Assembly (NCBI GenBank): GCA_018873245.2
Contig: JAEMBT020000006.1
Span: 7,647,855-7,711,854 of the forward strand
Direction: 5' to 3'
From: Archegozetes longisetosus
Taxonomy: Eukaryota; Arthropoda; Arachnida; Sarcoptiformes; Trhypochthoniidae
DNA: 64,000 nucleotides
The notes under the pieces: model-generated
The model's input: the letters and a program-made list of their open reading frames with translations, nothing else
Told to the model about the DNA's origin: nothing
Databases searched by the model: none
Made by a program: the position numbers and the translations under genes
In this document: piece after piece, positions 51,590-63,955 of the stretch
Layout: every line of letters starts with the position of its first letter
How positions within the stretch are numbered: position 1 is the stretch's first letter

Positions 51590-52430
51590 TTAAATAGTGA
51601 GAAAAGTGTTTTTATTGTGAATTTTTTCTTATAAACAGTGAGCTATTAATACCTATCATAATGTCAATACAGCATCGATAGTTATAGCAAACGAAAGAAA
51701 CATTTAAAGTTTACATTTAATTTTGAGTAAAAGAGCAGTCATTCAGACTTTTTAGTAAATTTATCGCCTATTCGACTCATTGTGATGACGGACAAGTTTT
51801 AAGTCGAAATTTTTTTGTAATTCAACTCAGTTTGATATGAAAAAAATACAAATATAAACAATTAATCTATCATTTATAATAAATCGAATTAAATAAGTTT
51901 TGATAATTGACAATAACGTAAAGTTAGTTTTTTAAAGTTACACTTAGTTACTCTACAGTAGTCTTTGATTCAACATATTTCGAATAAATATAAGACAAAC
52001 CCATTATCCTAAATAAATATCTTAATTATCTTTAGAAGAGATTGAGCTGAAAGTTCAAAACCAATAAATAAATCTAAAAGAGAAGAAAGTTATAGAAACT
52101 AAGCTAAAGCAACAATCAATAACTAAATATGGATTGAAGTATAAGGTAAGAAAATGACGAACTTCCATCTTTCGAAATATAATTGAGAAAAGACTATAAA
52201 TATTTTTGGGATAGCTTTTCATATTTCTTGCATAAGTCAATTGATTGATGGGTTCAATGACAGTGGAGTCAATCGCTTACTATATGATTCTCTTTCTGTT
52301 GGGAACCAAGGATTATAATAATGGGAGTAAAACACTGAAAGCATAAGTAAAAGAAAATAATCGCACTTAAAAATATTTGATAAAGAGTTGTAATATTTTC
52401 AATTTAAAGTCAAATAAGCTTGGAAAATGA
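51590..52430. other. Intergenic region between convergent TRMO and p66
   Basis: 841 bases of AT-rich DNA that should contain both 3' UTRs. No coding exon or repeat was noted. Confidence 0.6.
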
Positions 52431-55400
52431 TCAAGTCTTCCAATTAATAGAGCCCTGGGGTAGAGAACGAGGAGGTATCATATCTAACAAGTATTGTCGA
52501 TGTAGATCACTCGACGGCACTCCACCCGACTTTCCTAACATGCTGAAATAATTGGCTTGTGCTGCCAGTAATGGCGCGAACGGCAACATATGTGCCGGCT
52601 GTGGTTGTGGCAGACTTTGTGCCAATTGATGCAACTGTTGAGCCTGTGCTGCGAATAGCGATTGGTGAGCAGCTGATAGTTTCGGCATCTGTTGTAACAG
52701 TGCCGCAGAACTGGCCACAGCAGCTGCCGCCGCAGCTGCGTTCGCAGCAGATCCACTCAATCGAGGCATCGATGAGTGTGCCGGTGGCGCCTGTGGTAGC
52801 AATGGTTGGGAAGATGTCACCATTGGTGATGTCACTGATACTGATTGATGAGAACTACTGTAATTGGTCTGCTGTGAGGGTGGAGATATTGAGGGCAATG
52901 GAGGACTAGCAGCACCCGAAGCTATTCTCTGCTCTATCTCTTGTTCCTGTTGTAATGCCTTCACAAACGCTGTCTTCAGTCTGTTGGTGTGCTCTGCCTT
53001 TAGTGCTTTCTTTATATTAGATGTAACACAACTCTCACATATAACTGCCGGTCGATCGCGATTCGGGTCAATTCTGTCCTGCCATTTCCACACAGGAGTG
53101 AAATCAGTACCGCATTGAACGCATTCGAACGGATCAGGTGGTGGTCGGTTCTGATTCGGACTGTCTGTCAAGAAATCAACCACAGTTTCTAGCCCAAGAT
53201 AGTAGACAAACTCTTGATTGTTGGCATTGGGTATGAAGTGCATTTCTGGCGGCGGGGGTTTTGGAGGAGGAATTTGTAACAATGTTTTCTCTAATTGCTT
53301 TCGTAGTGCCAGCTTTGCAGCAGCTTGTCTTTGCGCTGGAGTCTGAGTTACTTCAGAACTGTTAGGACCAGGAGATCCGGTCGCCAAACCAAGCTATTAA
53401 TTATTCAAATAAATTAGATCTTTATAAATAGCTTTTCATTTTACATCACTTACTGATTGATGTGAATTTAATATTGAGTTATTAGAACTGTTTTGTTGAG
53501 CTCGAAGTTCTTGTACGGGAAATCCGAGTACGACATTTGGTGGTGTCGTAACTGGAGTTCTGTTCATTGAACTCAAAGGTCCCGGTCTTAGAGATGATTG
53601 CTGATGATGTGCCGCACTCGGCAAATGACTCGAATTACTATTTCTCTGAACCAACCCTATAGGTGGAGGTCCTATTGGTCCGTGAGATAGACTTTGATTG
53701 CGAGAAAACGGTGGATTAAGAACTGACTGACTCTTGTTGTTATGAGTCAGAGACCGATTGTGACCAAGATTTACAGTCGGGGTCGGCATCGATGGTGCGA
53801 TCGAACCATTACGTGTTGGGCCATTAGTTGCCGTAACTTTTGTGGTCGAATGATTTGTAGGAGCCGCTGTATTAGCGGTAGTGCTCAAATTGGTCACTAT
53901 ATTCTCTTTCATGAGTTGACTTTGCCTCAACTTCTTCAATAGAACTAATTTCATTTCTTCATTGCGTAACTCTTGCTTCAATCGACGCATTTTTCTCTCT
54001 TTAGCCTTCAACTCGTCCTTTGTCAATCTCTTCAATTGAGGCGATGGTGGAAGCGGTAGTTCTTCGTCAGCGTCCACGCGAGATCCCGAATCTTCTGATC
54101 CTCCGTATCCATTAATATGATTTCCATTAGTCATCCGAAGAGGTGTTTCTTCGTCAGACATTTGGACATCAGGTGAAGCACTTTCACTACTGCTCCAATT
54201 ACTTGTCTGCAAATTTCTGATCTGTTGCGGATGTGATAATTGCTGTGTTCGCCGGTTTGTGCCACTCGTGACCGAAGGGACAACTGGTCGTTCAGTACTA
54301 GCACTCTTGTTGTTATCGCTTTTGCTCACCGACGAGGAAGGCATTGATAGGTCGAGTGTCACTTCTGTCACATCCATCGCTTTGGCTTCATTTTCAGCGA
54401 CATTCTCTTCGGTTTTTCTTCGTTTAACACTCAAATCAATACTATTCTCATTATCATTATTACCATCTGTTTTATCGATCACTTCATTATTACTCTCATT
54501 GTTTTTGTTATTATTTAAATTGTCATTTTCCTGGTTTTCACTCGAATTGTTTCTAATCATATTGGATAAGGAAAAAAAGGAAAAAAGTAAAGAAAAATAT
54601 GAAAAGAATATAATGAGTGAATTGGTGAGAATGTGAAAAAGAGTCAAACATATCTAATATTATAGTCTAATAATAAATTGACACACATTCGACTACATTT
54701 ACACGTAATAACGTATTAAAAATCAAGTTTTAACTTAAACAAAAACTAATAAAACATACGCTTTCAGTGAAAGGTCTTTTGGGACCTCTTCCGTAAACAT
54801 CATTCGATAATTAGCTCAGTTGAGACAATACCGAATTAAACTATCGATCGATTACTAATTGGCTTTAGATATTGTCCAAAGCATTAATGTCTTTATTAAT
54901 AATTGCAATAAATGTTTTGACCGATAGTTGAGTTGAATTAGTATTGAATGAAAGAGAAGATAATATGAAGATTGATATTGATATTGAAATTGATATTGAT
55001 TTGAAGCACTATATCTATAGAAGTATTACACGTACGAAAATTGTGATTCACTTTATAACCAGCTATAATGAGGTAGTCTTTGACACAACTGTCGTGATAG
55101 TGATTCACTTGTCTCAAAACGCCTTAACTCTCAATATGTTTAGCATTTAAATAATAATAAATGCTATAATATATCGAACTGAGTCAAGTGAGAAATAAAT
55201 AATAATTGAAATAACTGAAAGATTGATTGATTAGATATCGGAAAAGATGGGATGAAGTATATAATATGAAATAAAAGAATAGAAAAGCTGGCGTTAGATG
55301 TAAAAATTCATATTGGTTAATGCATTGAGAGTGGAGTAATAGTTTGGTTATATTCATAGACGTTATCGATACAACTAGTATTAAAACCTATTCATTGAGA

Positions 55401-55437
55401 TGATTGACTCCTTGTCCGATCCCATCATTGCCGCCAT
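52431..55437 (-). CDS. p66: p66/GATAD2 transcriptional repressor, NuRD subunit
   Basis: The core exons are 54552-53454 and 53393-52431, with a proposed first exon 55437-55388, giving 703 residues. p66 bridges MBD2/3 and CHD4/Mi-2 in the nuclear NuRD deacetylase-remodeller. Conserved region 1 ([20 protein letters not shown], about 212-231) is the helix that forms a coiled coil with MBD proteins. Conserved region 2 starts with [20 protein letters not shown] and holds the GATA-type finger CVQC...CESC (C474, C477, C502, C505), then [20 protein letters not shown]. The C-terminal [13 protein letters not shown] is also conserved. Pro/Gln/Ala-rich low complexity lies between. The first exon is inferred: ATGGCGGCA in good context, donor AG|GTTTTA, joining in phase to an acceptor ATTAG preceded by a long pyrimidine tract. 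Otherwise translation would begin at 54560. The spacing between finger cysteine pairs is longer than in human GATAD2 proteins. Confidence 0.88.
54971..55003. repeat. GATATT-type microsatellite in the proposed p66 intron 1
   Basis: An interrupted array of TGATAT/TGAAAT hexamers, about five units, on the forward strand. Confidence 0.75.
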
Positions 55438-55440
55438 CTT
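55430..55440 (-). promoter_or_regulatory. YY1/Pho-type motif at the proposed p66 start codon
   Basis: On the reverse strand the bases read AAGATGGCGGC, a full match to the consensus of YY1 (Pleiohomeotic in flies). The motif overlaps the proposed p66 ATG at 55437. YY1 sites overlapping the start codon of housekeeping genes are known in animals. The site stands out because its surroundings are strongly AT-rich. Confidence 0.45.
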
Positions 55441-57243
55441 GAGCTATAGTGTCTTACTTTTGACCCAACAGTCACTTCTCTGCTCTTTTTTAATTTGTGT
55501 TAGATTTGTGGGCAGTCCTTACTTCTAATTAATGTTTTTCTTTTCCTATCGACGAAATGTGACAAACTCTGCTCTGACTCTCACAAACCTATTGTTATGC
55601 TATAATTTTGCCGCTCATTTCAAATTTCTATTTTTATACTACTGTTATATCTCCTATTTTGACCCAACTTACCTTTAGACTAATATTCCAATCAGTTTCG
55701 TGTTCAATTTAGGGATGGAAAAGTTGAGCACGAGTTCATATAATCTGTAGGACAGTCACAATACTGGTATTCATCAACCTAATTCAATCGACAGTATGTA
55801 CTAAATTTAGTTAGACTTATAAGCCCATAGTTTTACTATCACTTGCAACATTATTCAAGCTGAATCACTCTCAAATACACGAATCTAATAATTCTTATTA
55901 TCTTCAAATCACTGTAAAAGCTCTACTGAAACTATCCATTCTTTACCTCAAACTTGACGAATATTATAGGACATTTATGTACATTAACCTTTTAAATATT
56001 AATCTAGCATAAAATTGAATCCTAACATTGGCTGGAAACATAGATTTTAGTTGAGGATTAGAAATCGAAGATTTTAAAGAGAAACCTTAATTTTAAGTAC
56101 GAAATATTAATTGAATGTTTAATTGTGTGGCATAATTCAACTAATAAAACTCGTGATAGAGCCAGAATTCCAGGCTCCATTCCTATTGTTTATATAATGA
56201 TTAATTTAGTGAATTAAATTTGATGGTTGCAGAAAATTTAGTATATCTCTGACAACCTTAATTTACACTCATGGATTATTTTTGTGATTTAAATACTCTA
56301 CCTCCATCAAACCTTATTTGATTAGCTTTAAACTGTATCAAATCTAAATTTAATCGCTTGAGTAAATAACAAAATGAAATAAACATTTAGATGTATTGCT
56401 GACTGAGACTGATGAAAACTAAAATCATTGAAACAGACGTCAGTGCTTTAAAAGGTTTCACAAATTTCCAGTTTAGAATTAATGCTTAATATTTTGATGA
56501 TTTGTTTTTCAATTAATTCGATTGAAGGAACTTATTTATTCTAAAAAGTCCAATGTATTTCAAGCTAAAGTTTTGGTTTGAATAAAACTTGAAGCAATCA
56601 GATTCTATAACTTTATCACGATTTATTAGAAACTTAAATACAAAATCAAAGCTGAATATCTTCATCTAAGGGCTATTTCGTTGAATGAAAGTATTAATTT
56701 GTTGCCTTACAATTTAGTCATTTTATAAATATTAATAGTGACTGTGAAAATATAGATTACAACGCGGCAATTAATCACATTTTACGAACTCAGTAAGAAT
56801 TTTAAGTAAACAATGTTCAATAATTCAATTTGGATGTGAGAAAATGCGCTTAACGACTTTATTTGACATGACCAGAAATATAATTTAATATAAAATGGTA
56901 ACTAAAGTAGTAGAATAATGATTTACTAACTATTACTGATACTTAAGGCTACCTTGAAATTGAGAGGAAATAGCATTAGATAATAAGATAATTAAAAAGA
57001 AACTAATAGATTATAATTTACACTAGCATTAGTTGATCATCTCTAGTTAATAAAACAAAAATAAAGTCGAAACATTGGAAATGGTTTTAAATTAGTTTAT
57101 GGCAAAAGTGCTTCTCTGTAATAAGTTAAATTATCTGTAACCAAGTTTATGGTACATCATATCTGCTCTTGAAAATAGAAGAACAATCCTTTATTTTGAT
57201 AAATTTTAGCTAGTCTTATTGCAAATTAAGGTCAATACCTTAC
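55438..57243. other. Interval between p66 and the TM9SF2 3' end
   Basis: 1.8 kb of AT-rich DNA. Its left part should contain the p66 promoter and its right part the TM9SF2 3' UTR. No coding exon was seen. Confidence 0.5.
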
Positions 57244-59309
57244 TTAATCAACTTTCACAACACTGTATATTTTTCTGACAAACCAGAAACAGGCGAAAAA
57301 GCCAACAGTTCCAGAAAGTAAGAAGAAAAGGAATACCATGATAAGCGTGTAACCGAAGTATAGTAGAGTCGATATCGTACCAGTAATGGTTAGTTTAGTC
57401 ATAAAGTAATGAATACAATAAACAAATAGATAGAATGCAGTGAAACCACTCGTTAGATACGATCTCCACCTTTAATCATAACAAATATTTTAGTATCATT
57501 AAGTCAATTATCACTTAATTCAACTAATAACAAACTAATCAAAACTTACCACCAATGATAGTCTTCAGCACACAGATGGAAATAGCAGAGCAATATTGTA
57601 GTCTCACTACATGTTATCACCAGAATTGTAAAGACCAAGAATAAAAAGCCAAACATATAATACATCTGATTCGACCAAATGCTGTTCAATATAAAGAATA
57701 GCTGAATGAAAATACAACCAAACGGTAGAATTCCTCCCATTATGATTCCAGGTATCGGTTGAGTATAAATCGATTGTTCAGGAATTTGACGCGGAATCTG
57801 ATTGGTTCTGACGGGATGTTCAATAGTTCGTTTCTTGAAGCCGAAATAAGCGCCAACGAATGTTAGTGGCAATGAAACACCGAACCATAGGGCGAGTAAT
57901 GCAATCAATGTTGTGAACGGTATAGCAGCTGAACTTCCCTTTGCCCATAGAAGCAAATTCATTACGAAGAAGAGAGAAAATACGACTCCTGGACAGAGTA
58001 ATGAAGTCAGCAAAACATTTAACTTCCATTTGTATCCACCGAACGCTTTGTAAACTCTGGCCGATACATAACCAGCTGGTGTTCCCAAACAGACAAATAA
58101 GACAAGAGCGCAAGTCATAAGTGCTCCACGATTTGCGGGCGATAAAAATCCCAAACAAGCGAAGAATAGGGTGATGACAGTCATGCAAAGTACTTGAACG
58201 CCACTTCCCAGGAATACAGATAAAAGCATTGAATGATGTGGTGGTCTGAACACGTCTCCATGAACTAATTTCCAGCCAAACTCTTCCTGTGCATCGTCTT
58301 CAGAATCAATTTGGTTATAGCGAGCGATATCTTTGTGCAAAGTTCGCAATAGAATCATTGCTACCATTCCAGTCAAGAACAGTACAATAACCAATGAGTT
58401 CAAAATACTGAACCATTGAATATTGGTGTGGGGCATTGACTCGAGGATATAATCCCAACGCGACGACCATTTAATGCGATTATCTTTAGTAAAATAGATG
58501 GAATAGGAGAAGTAGATGTCGAGCTTACCAATTTTCTTCAAGTCTCCAGGAATTTCCATTGGAGGAGCAGTAGTGGCACAATCGCCAGGCTGAAGATTAG
58601 GCTGTTTGGAGTGCTTGATACTTCTTGGCACAACTTTGACAGATATGATTCTTCCTCCTCTTTCTCCGAAGCCAACACCCCATGCCTCATTCTCTCCGCT
58701 GTGATAAGATATAGTAATGTCCACGTGATTGAATAGATAGTAAGTGTCCGCTTTGTTGTACAACACATTCATTACACACGCATCTTTAGCTGTTCCTTGA
58801 CTGTCAACGTAGCAACCCATCGGGAATCCAACCGAACAGTACTGTTGGTCGCCCTCTACAGGGTAGCACCACGTAATCGGCATGTTGTCCACAATCCAGT
58901 GGTGTTGATAGTTCTTAAGCATACCTTTCATTAATAAGTTCACCTTATCGACATCTTCTTTGCGGCTGAAGTCATAACTCTTTCTGCACAAGAATTTACA
59001 TTCTTCTTGCCTCAGAAAACTGATATTGTAGGGCGAGCCTCTGATGCGTTCGCCAAACACCACTTGTCCCAAGTTCTCCACTGGAGATTCATTGATGTCG
59101 GCCTGACAAAAGTCGAAATGGCTGTACTCGTACGGAATGACCGACTCTTCGCTGTCCAACCGATTGACGTAGAGCTTTACCGAAGATTTACAGGTATCTG
59201 TTGGTTTATCGTCTTCACAAAAGTTGACTGGTGCCAAACCTGGCAAATAGAAACACACAACACAAGACAAACATTCCAACAACACAACTAATCCTATGAA
59301 TGAATTCAT
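57244..59309 (-). CDS. TM9SF2: Transmembrane 9 superfamily member 2 (nonaspanin)
   Basis: Two exons, 59309-57550 and 57469-57244, encode 661 residues; human TM9SF2 has 663. Nonaspanins are Golgi/endosomal nine-pass proteins involved in glycosylation and in sorting of membrane proteins. A signal peptide (about 1-22) leads to [12 protein letters not shown], the family hallmark that opens the lumenal domain. [12 protein letters not shown] and [20 protein letters not shown] close that domain before the first membrane span. The nine-span region contains [38 protein letters not shown] and [15 protein letters not shown]. The protein ends KIYSVVKVD, with the KxD motif that retains TM9SF proteins in the Golgi. 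The only coding intron is 80 bases. No unusual change is seen. Confidence 0.96.
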
Positions 59310-62300
59310 AGTTTTCAATCAAGTATTTCAGTTGTTGTATGCCTTCCAATAGATTTCAATTATTTACTACTCGACTGTTGATCACTTTCGCTGTTTATTT
59401 AATTGAATATTTAGTTAATATTATAAATGAGTGAGAGATGAATAAAGGATTAATAATCTAATAATTCAAAATGAAATATTCGAATGGTATTTATTAGTGA
59501 TATTATTAAATAGTATTGTATAATAGATGGATGACTAACTACTGCTAAACGATATCTGATTCCAACTCACTCTATGGTCGTAAAAACATGAGAAAGTTCA
59601 TAAACACTGACAGTAATATCGAGAGAAGGGCGCAATACCAACAATATAGAGGTATATATCTGGCTTTTGGACGATTGGCTAATACTAATCACTTGTCTAA
59701 TATTCATGTTCACTTCGCTTCTTTTCATTTATTGCGTATTATATGTTCTACTATTTTGAAACTTCTAAACTTATTAAATCAACTTTTTAACTTTTCGTTC
59801 TTCTCAAATTTCTATTTATCAAATCCTTCGTACTTTCATTTCGAAATTTATAACTATTTAGACAACCAATTCAGTGGTTTCCATAACATTAAAAAAAATT
59901 TTCATGTCTTTCAGTTTTATGATTGAACTTTATTCTGAGCTCTATTTAAACATATTTACAAACTTGCACATCAGAAGCTGACTCAAATAAATGAATTTGA
60001 ATATAAAACCTAATCGACACAACTTCGAAACGCTGAACAAGACTTAGTTGATGTATGGTCAACATTTTTTGCATTATTGTTGGTGCGTTATTTACATAAA
60101 ATGTAAATTGAAGACAAGAGTTTTCTAGTTCTAAATAAAAGTTTCAAATACGGGACTAGTAAGCGATTGTCTTTTGCATTTGTTGTAAAGGACGCGCCAA
60201 CAATACTAGAAATGTAAAATTAAGACTTATGAGTGATATTATACTAGAATCAACTTTTACTGTTTAATGTTAAACTTGTAGCCAAAGTTTGTTATGATAT
60301 ACTGAACTTTTAATTAATGATAAAATTTGACACGTTCGATTAGATAACCACTTTCTGGTTGGTTCAACACTTTCTTTTCTCTAGTTCTGTACTTTCTATA
60401 TCTGAAACAACTTCTAAAGTACTACTTTCATCGATATTATCGTTTCCCGCATTACTCTCTAAAAACCTTTCCTCAGTTATCCTTTTACTGGCATTTGACA
60501 TCTGATATATCAATCTGATTCTTATCTATTTTATCCAAACTATAATCTTGAATATTTTCAATTTTCTTTTCTCGGTTAGAATCCTGTTTTTTGCTTTTAG
60601 GTCAACTCTTCTGCTTTGCTCTCATTTGATTATTTTGCGTCAATCGATGATTTTTGGTAAATCTTCAACCTTTTCTCATTGTTGACTAATTTGGAGATTT
60701 TTTGACCACTTCAATCCACTTTTCTATTCTATCCAGTTACAGCTATTAAAGCGATAATAAAATAAATAGTACAAACACAACTTTTGTGTATAAACTAACT
60801 TCATCTCTTCTTAAAATCATTTTTGATTCTGGATTTCAGAAACTAATGAAACTTATTCAAATAATTTTAGTAAGAGATATTCTATCATTTGAGCCACGTG
60901 TACTTCAAATTAAAATAAAGCCATATTTGTCTGATTTTTTAGTTCGTTTGTTTGGAAAAATTCAAGCTTTCAGACATTAAAAGTTCAAAACTGTTTTTAG
61001 TCAAATGTGAGGCAGTTTAGGACTTTCTTTGCAATAACGCACGTATTGTTGCAAATGAGGCTCACGTTTGAATTAAGTCAAAGTTTAATAATATCGATTA
61101 TGGCAGACGTAACCTAAACATAAACTTATAAAATATTATTGTAGAGTATCATTTTCAACAGTACACGTCTGATTGTACAGTAATACCAATTTAGCATTTA
61201 TTTAAGTAATTATTTGCTCAGTGAGTTTGCTTTGAGGGCTACGCAGTTATTTTTCAAAATGAAAATTTTCAAAATACCTTATTTTCAAAATGAATTTTTT
61301 CCTCCTTATTTGTTTGAACATAATTATTTTCAAATAAATATTTTCTAAATCTAAGAAAACTAAGTGATATACAAACTTCCGAAAAAGTAAAGTTTTGAAC
61401 ATATAGAAAGTGTACTTATGTTATGTACATAATAGTATTGTTGATAAATTATAGCTTTCTTTGCATGAAATGTATTAATCACTTTCAGATTTTTCATTAT
61501 AAAGTTATCACATGAAACAATCACATTAATATAAAACTATCATCAATTTTTAAATTTATGCACAACTTTGCTATACTCTATTAACTTAATGACAAAAAAA
61601 TTGACTTATTAGACTGAATTGCACTCGTTTTCGTCAATAAACATATGACAGGGAATTAAGTATAAAAGATCAATGAGTAAATTGTTGTTTATACTTTGAT
61701 TCATAATTTAAATCGTTTGTTAAGTTTCCCGGAAATGTGTAAATAACTTAGTTTGAAAGTATAGATTTGAAAAATGATCTTTTAGAAAAACAGATTTTGA
61801 AAAAAATTCACTTTGAAAATTTTTATTTTTAAAATATTTCCTTTGAAAAAAGTTTATTCAAAATTTTCGTTTTGAAAAACTACTGCGTTGCCGCTTTGAG
61901 CGCAATGTTTTAGATACAATTGAAAAACTTGGCAACTAGAGTTATTTGAGGCGATCAGTCCAATTTTGTTTTTTAATTCAGTTAACTATTGAGACAAAGA
62001 TGCGCGCTTCACTTAGTCGTGTTAAAATGTAATTAGGAGAAAGTCTCGCCTTTTCTTAATTATCTTGATTATAGGTTATATCAACTTTGAAATTAAGTTT
62101 TACTCTATTATAGCTTTTTCTTATACTGGTAGAGAACTTTTGAAACTTTCTAATATATAATAAATGTGATCCAAATATAAACTAAGTTCAAAGATTATAA
62201 TCATCAACTATTAACATCAATGAGTATAATTTATGTAAATAAAAACTATTAAATTAATGCTTTAATACATGAAAAATAAAAGATTGAAAAGTTTACAATA

Positions 62301-62491
62301 TTTTCAGTTAAACTTCAAGTCATAATAAATTGAGCTATAAATACAGTTTTGATACTAAACCGAATTAAGGCATTGCCATATCTGTTACTTTGGCAAAAAC
62401 GTAAATTTAAAGTCTGCAAAATTAATAGTAATTATTTATGTAATAAATACGTAATGAACTGAGTGTTAGTGATAGCCTATAATAATTGCTA
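59310..62491. other. Gene-free interval upstream of TM9SF2, containing MITE copy 2
   Basis: About 3.2 kb. The left end should hold the TM9SF2 promoter, and the stretch 60340-60720 is pyrimidine-rich on the forward strand. The MITE occupies 61237-61892. A 112-codon forward frame at 59588-59926 has no recognisable domain and becomes hydrophobic and Phe/Leu-rich as expected from AT-rich DNA, so it was not called a gene. Confidence 0.5.
61237..61892. mobile_element. MITE copy 2 with terminal inverted repeats and 8-base target duplication
   Basis: This 656-base element matches 9991-10643 along its full length in the same orientation, with about 20 differences counted by eye. Its ends, GGCTACGCAGT and (inverted) GGCAACGCAGT, start a terminal inverted repeat of about 33 bases that is better preserved than in copy 1. 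GCTTTGAG is repeated on both sides (61229-61236 and 61893-61900) as the target-site duplication. No transposase reading frame lies within. Confidence 0.92.
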
Positions 62492-63955
62492 TTATTTCCA
62501 CATTAAAGGACTGTTAGAACCGTTCGATTCATTAGAAGTATTTCCAAAATTGAAATTAAATGGGGAATCATTTTTGGGTGAGCTTTGACCAAAGTTCCCA
62601 AATATAGGATCGATATTTGAAGCCATCGGATTATTATTAACTGAACTGTCTTTTGGTGAAGAATTTCCAAAGAATGAGTCGCATAAAAAGGAATCAGTTT
62701 TGGAATGAGTCGATGGATTAGTTTTCTGAAATTCTTTCCCAAAAGAAAAGCCAGCACTGGTTGAAATTGGAGTTGTTCTGACGCTCTTTTGTGGAGATGA
62801 GAGTTGAAAACCAAAAAAAGAGCTCGAATAATCAGTTGGTGGGAGACTTTCAGTTGGAGTTTTATTACTTATTTCAACACTTGGATCGTTTTGAGCAGTG
62901 CTCTTCTCTTCGACCACTTGTTTCTCCATTTGTTTTTCCACTTGTTTCTGAACTTGTTTCATGTTTTCTTCTATTACTTCACTTTCGATTTGTTGATTAG
63001 TTTGATCACTTTGAATATTTTCGATATTTTCAATATCTTGAGTTTGGATTCTTTGAATTTCATTATCAATTTGCACTTTGACGCATTCTGTGTCTAATTT
63101 GATGCTTGCAATCTCTTTAATTATTTGGATAGGATCGAGAAACACTTCATGTTCTTTCGCCACTCTCGTGTTCTCACATTTGTGTTTGAATGAATCCGCC
63201 TTTAATTATATTAAAACATTTAAAAAATAAGTTTATCCACTTTGAAAATAGCTATTAGTTCTCATCAAAATTAATGAGAATTCAATTCTAGTTATAGTAA
63301 ACTGACTTTTGATAGGAAACTTTTCAAACTTTGATTTATCGAATATATGAACATTAAATATAAAAGAAAGATTAATCTAATTTCATATTTGAAAAGACCT
63401 GCAACTGTTTGAGTTGTGATTCCATAGACTGAATTTGTTGATTAATTTGTGACAAAATAGATGTTTTATTTGCATAAACTTTTCCTAAATCAGTGGATTC
63501 GTAAGACTGTCTATAGAGGTGAAGTTTAGTAGAATATTCGTCTTTAATTTTATTAAAGTCGTCCAATTGTTGTTTTTGTTGATATGCTTTGTCTTCAGAT
63601 TCAGTCATGAAACAAGTGATGACTTCGTTAATTTGATCGCAACTAGTTTTCAAGCATTCGATGTTTGCTTTCATTGCATTTATGTGTTTCAACAAATGGA
63701 CTAAAATTGATAAAAGCTTTAAACAAATAAACATTTAATCACACTTTCACTCAAACCTTTCTCTTCGTTAATCAAATCGATTTGTTTAACATTTTTCTCG
63801 TATTCAATATTTTGTTCATAAATATTTTTCTCAATAGTTTGAATTTTTTCGTTTTCAATTCGAATCGATTTCTTAGTTAATTGAATTTCATTCAAAATGG
63901 CATCATTTTGATTGTCGACTTCACTCAAACAATGATCTATTACTTTTGAATCCAT
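62492..63955 (-). CDS. Coiled-coil protein with FG-motif C-terminus, function unknown
   Basis: Exons 63955-63757, 63700-63399 and 63199-62492 join to 402 residues. Residues about 1-270 are largely heptad-like coiled coil, rich in Lys, Glu, Gln and Ile. The remaining residues are a disordered, Ser/Asn/Pro-rich tail containing repeated Phe-Gly motifs (FFGFQ, FSFGKEF, SFFGNSSPK, IFGNFGQSSPK, FNFNFGN). Coiled coil plus FG repeats recalls nucleoporins, although the number of motifs is small. SPK and SSP sites suggest phosphorylation. No named family is recognised, and an endocytic or centrosomal role is equally possible. ATG at 63955 has a typical AAACAAATGG context, and 45 bases remain before the window edge, so a further 5' exon cannot be excluded. 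Confidence 0.72.

Noticed and set aside
59588..59926. A 112-codon forward frame upstream of TM9SF2
   Set aside because: Rich in Phe, Leu, Asn and Ile with no recognisable motif; it looks like a chance frame in promoter-side DNA.
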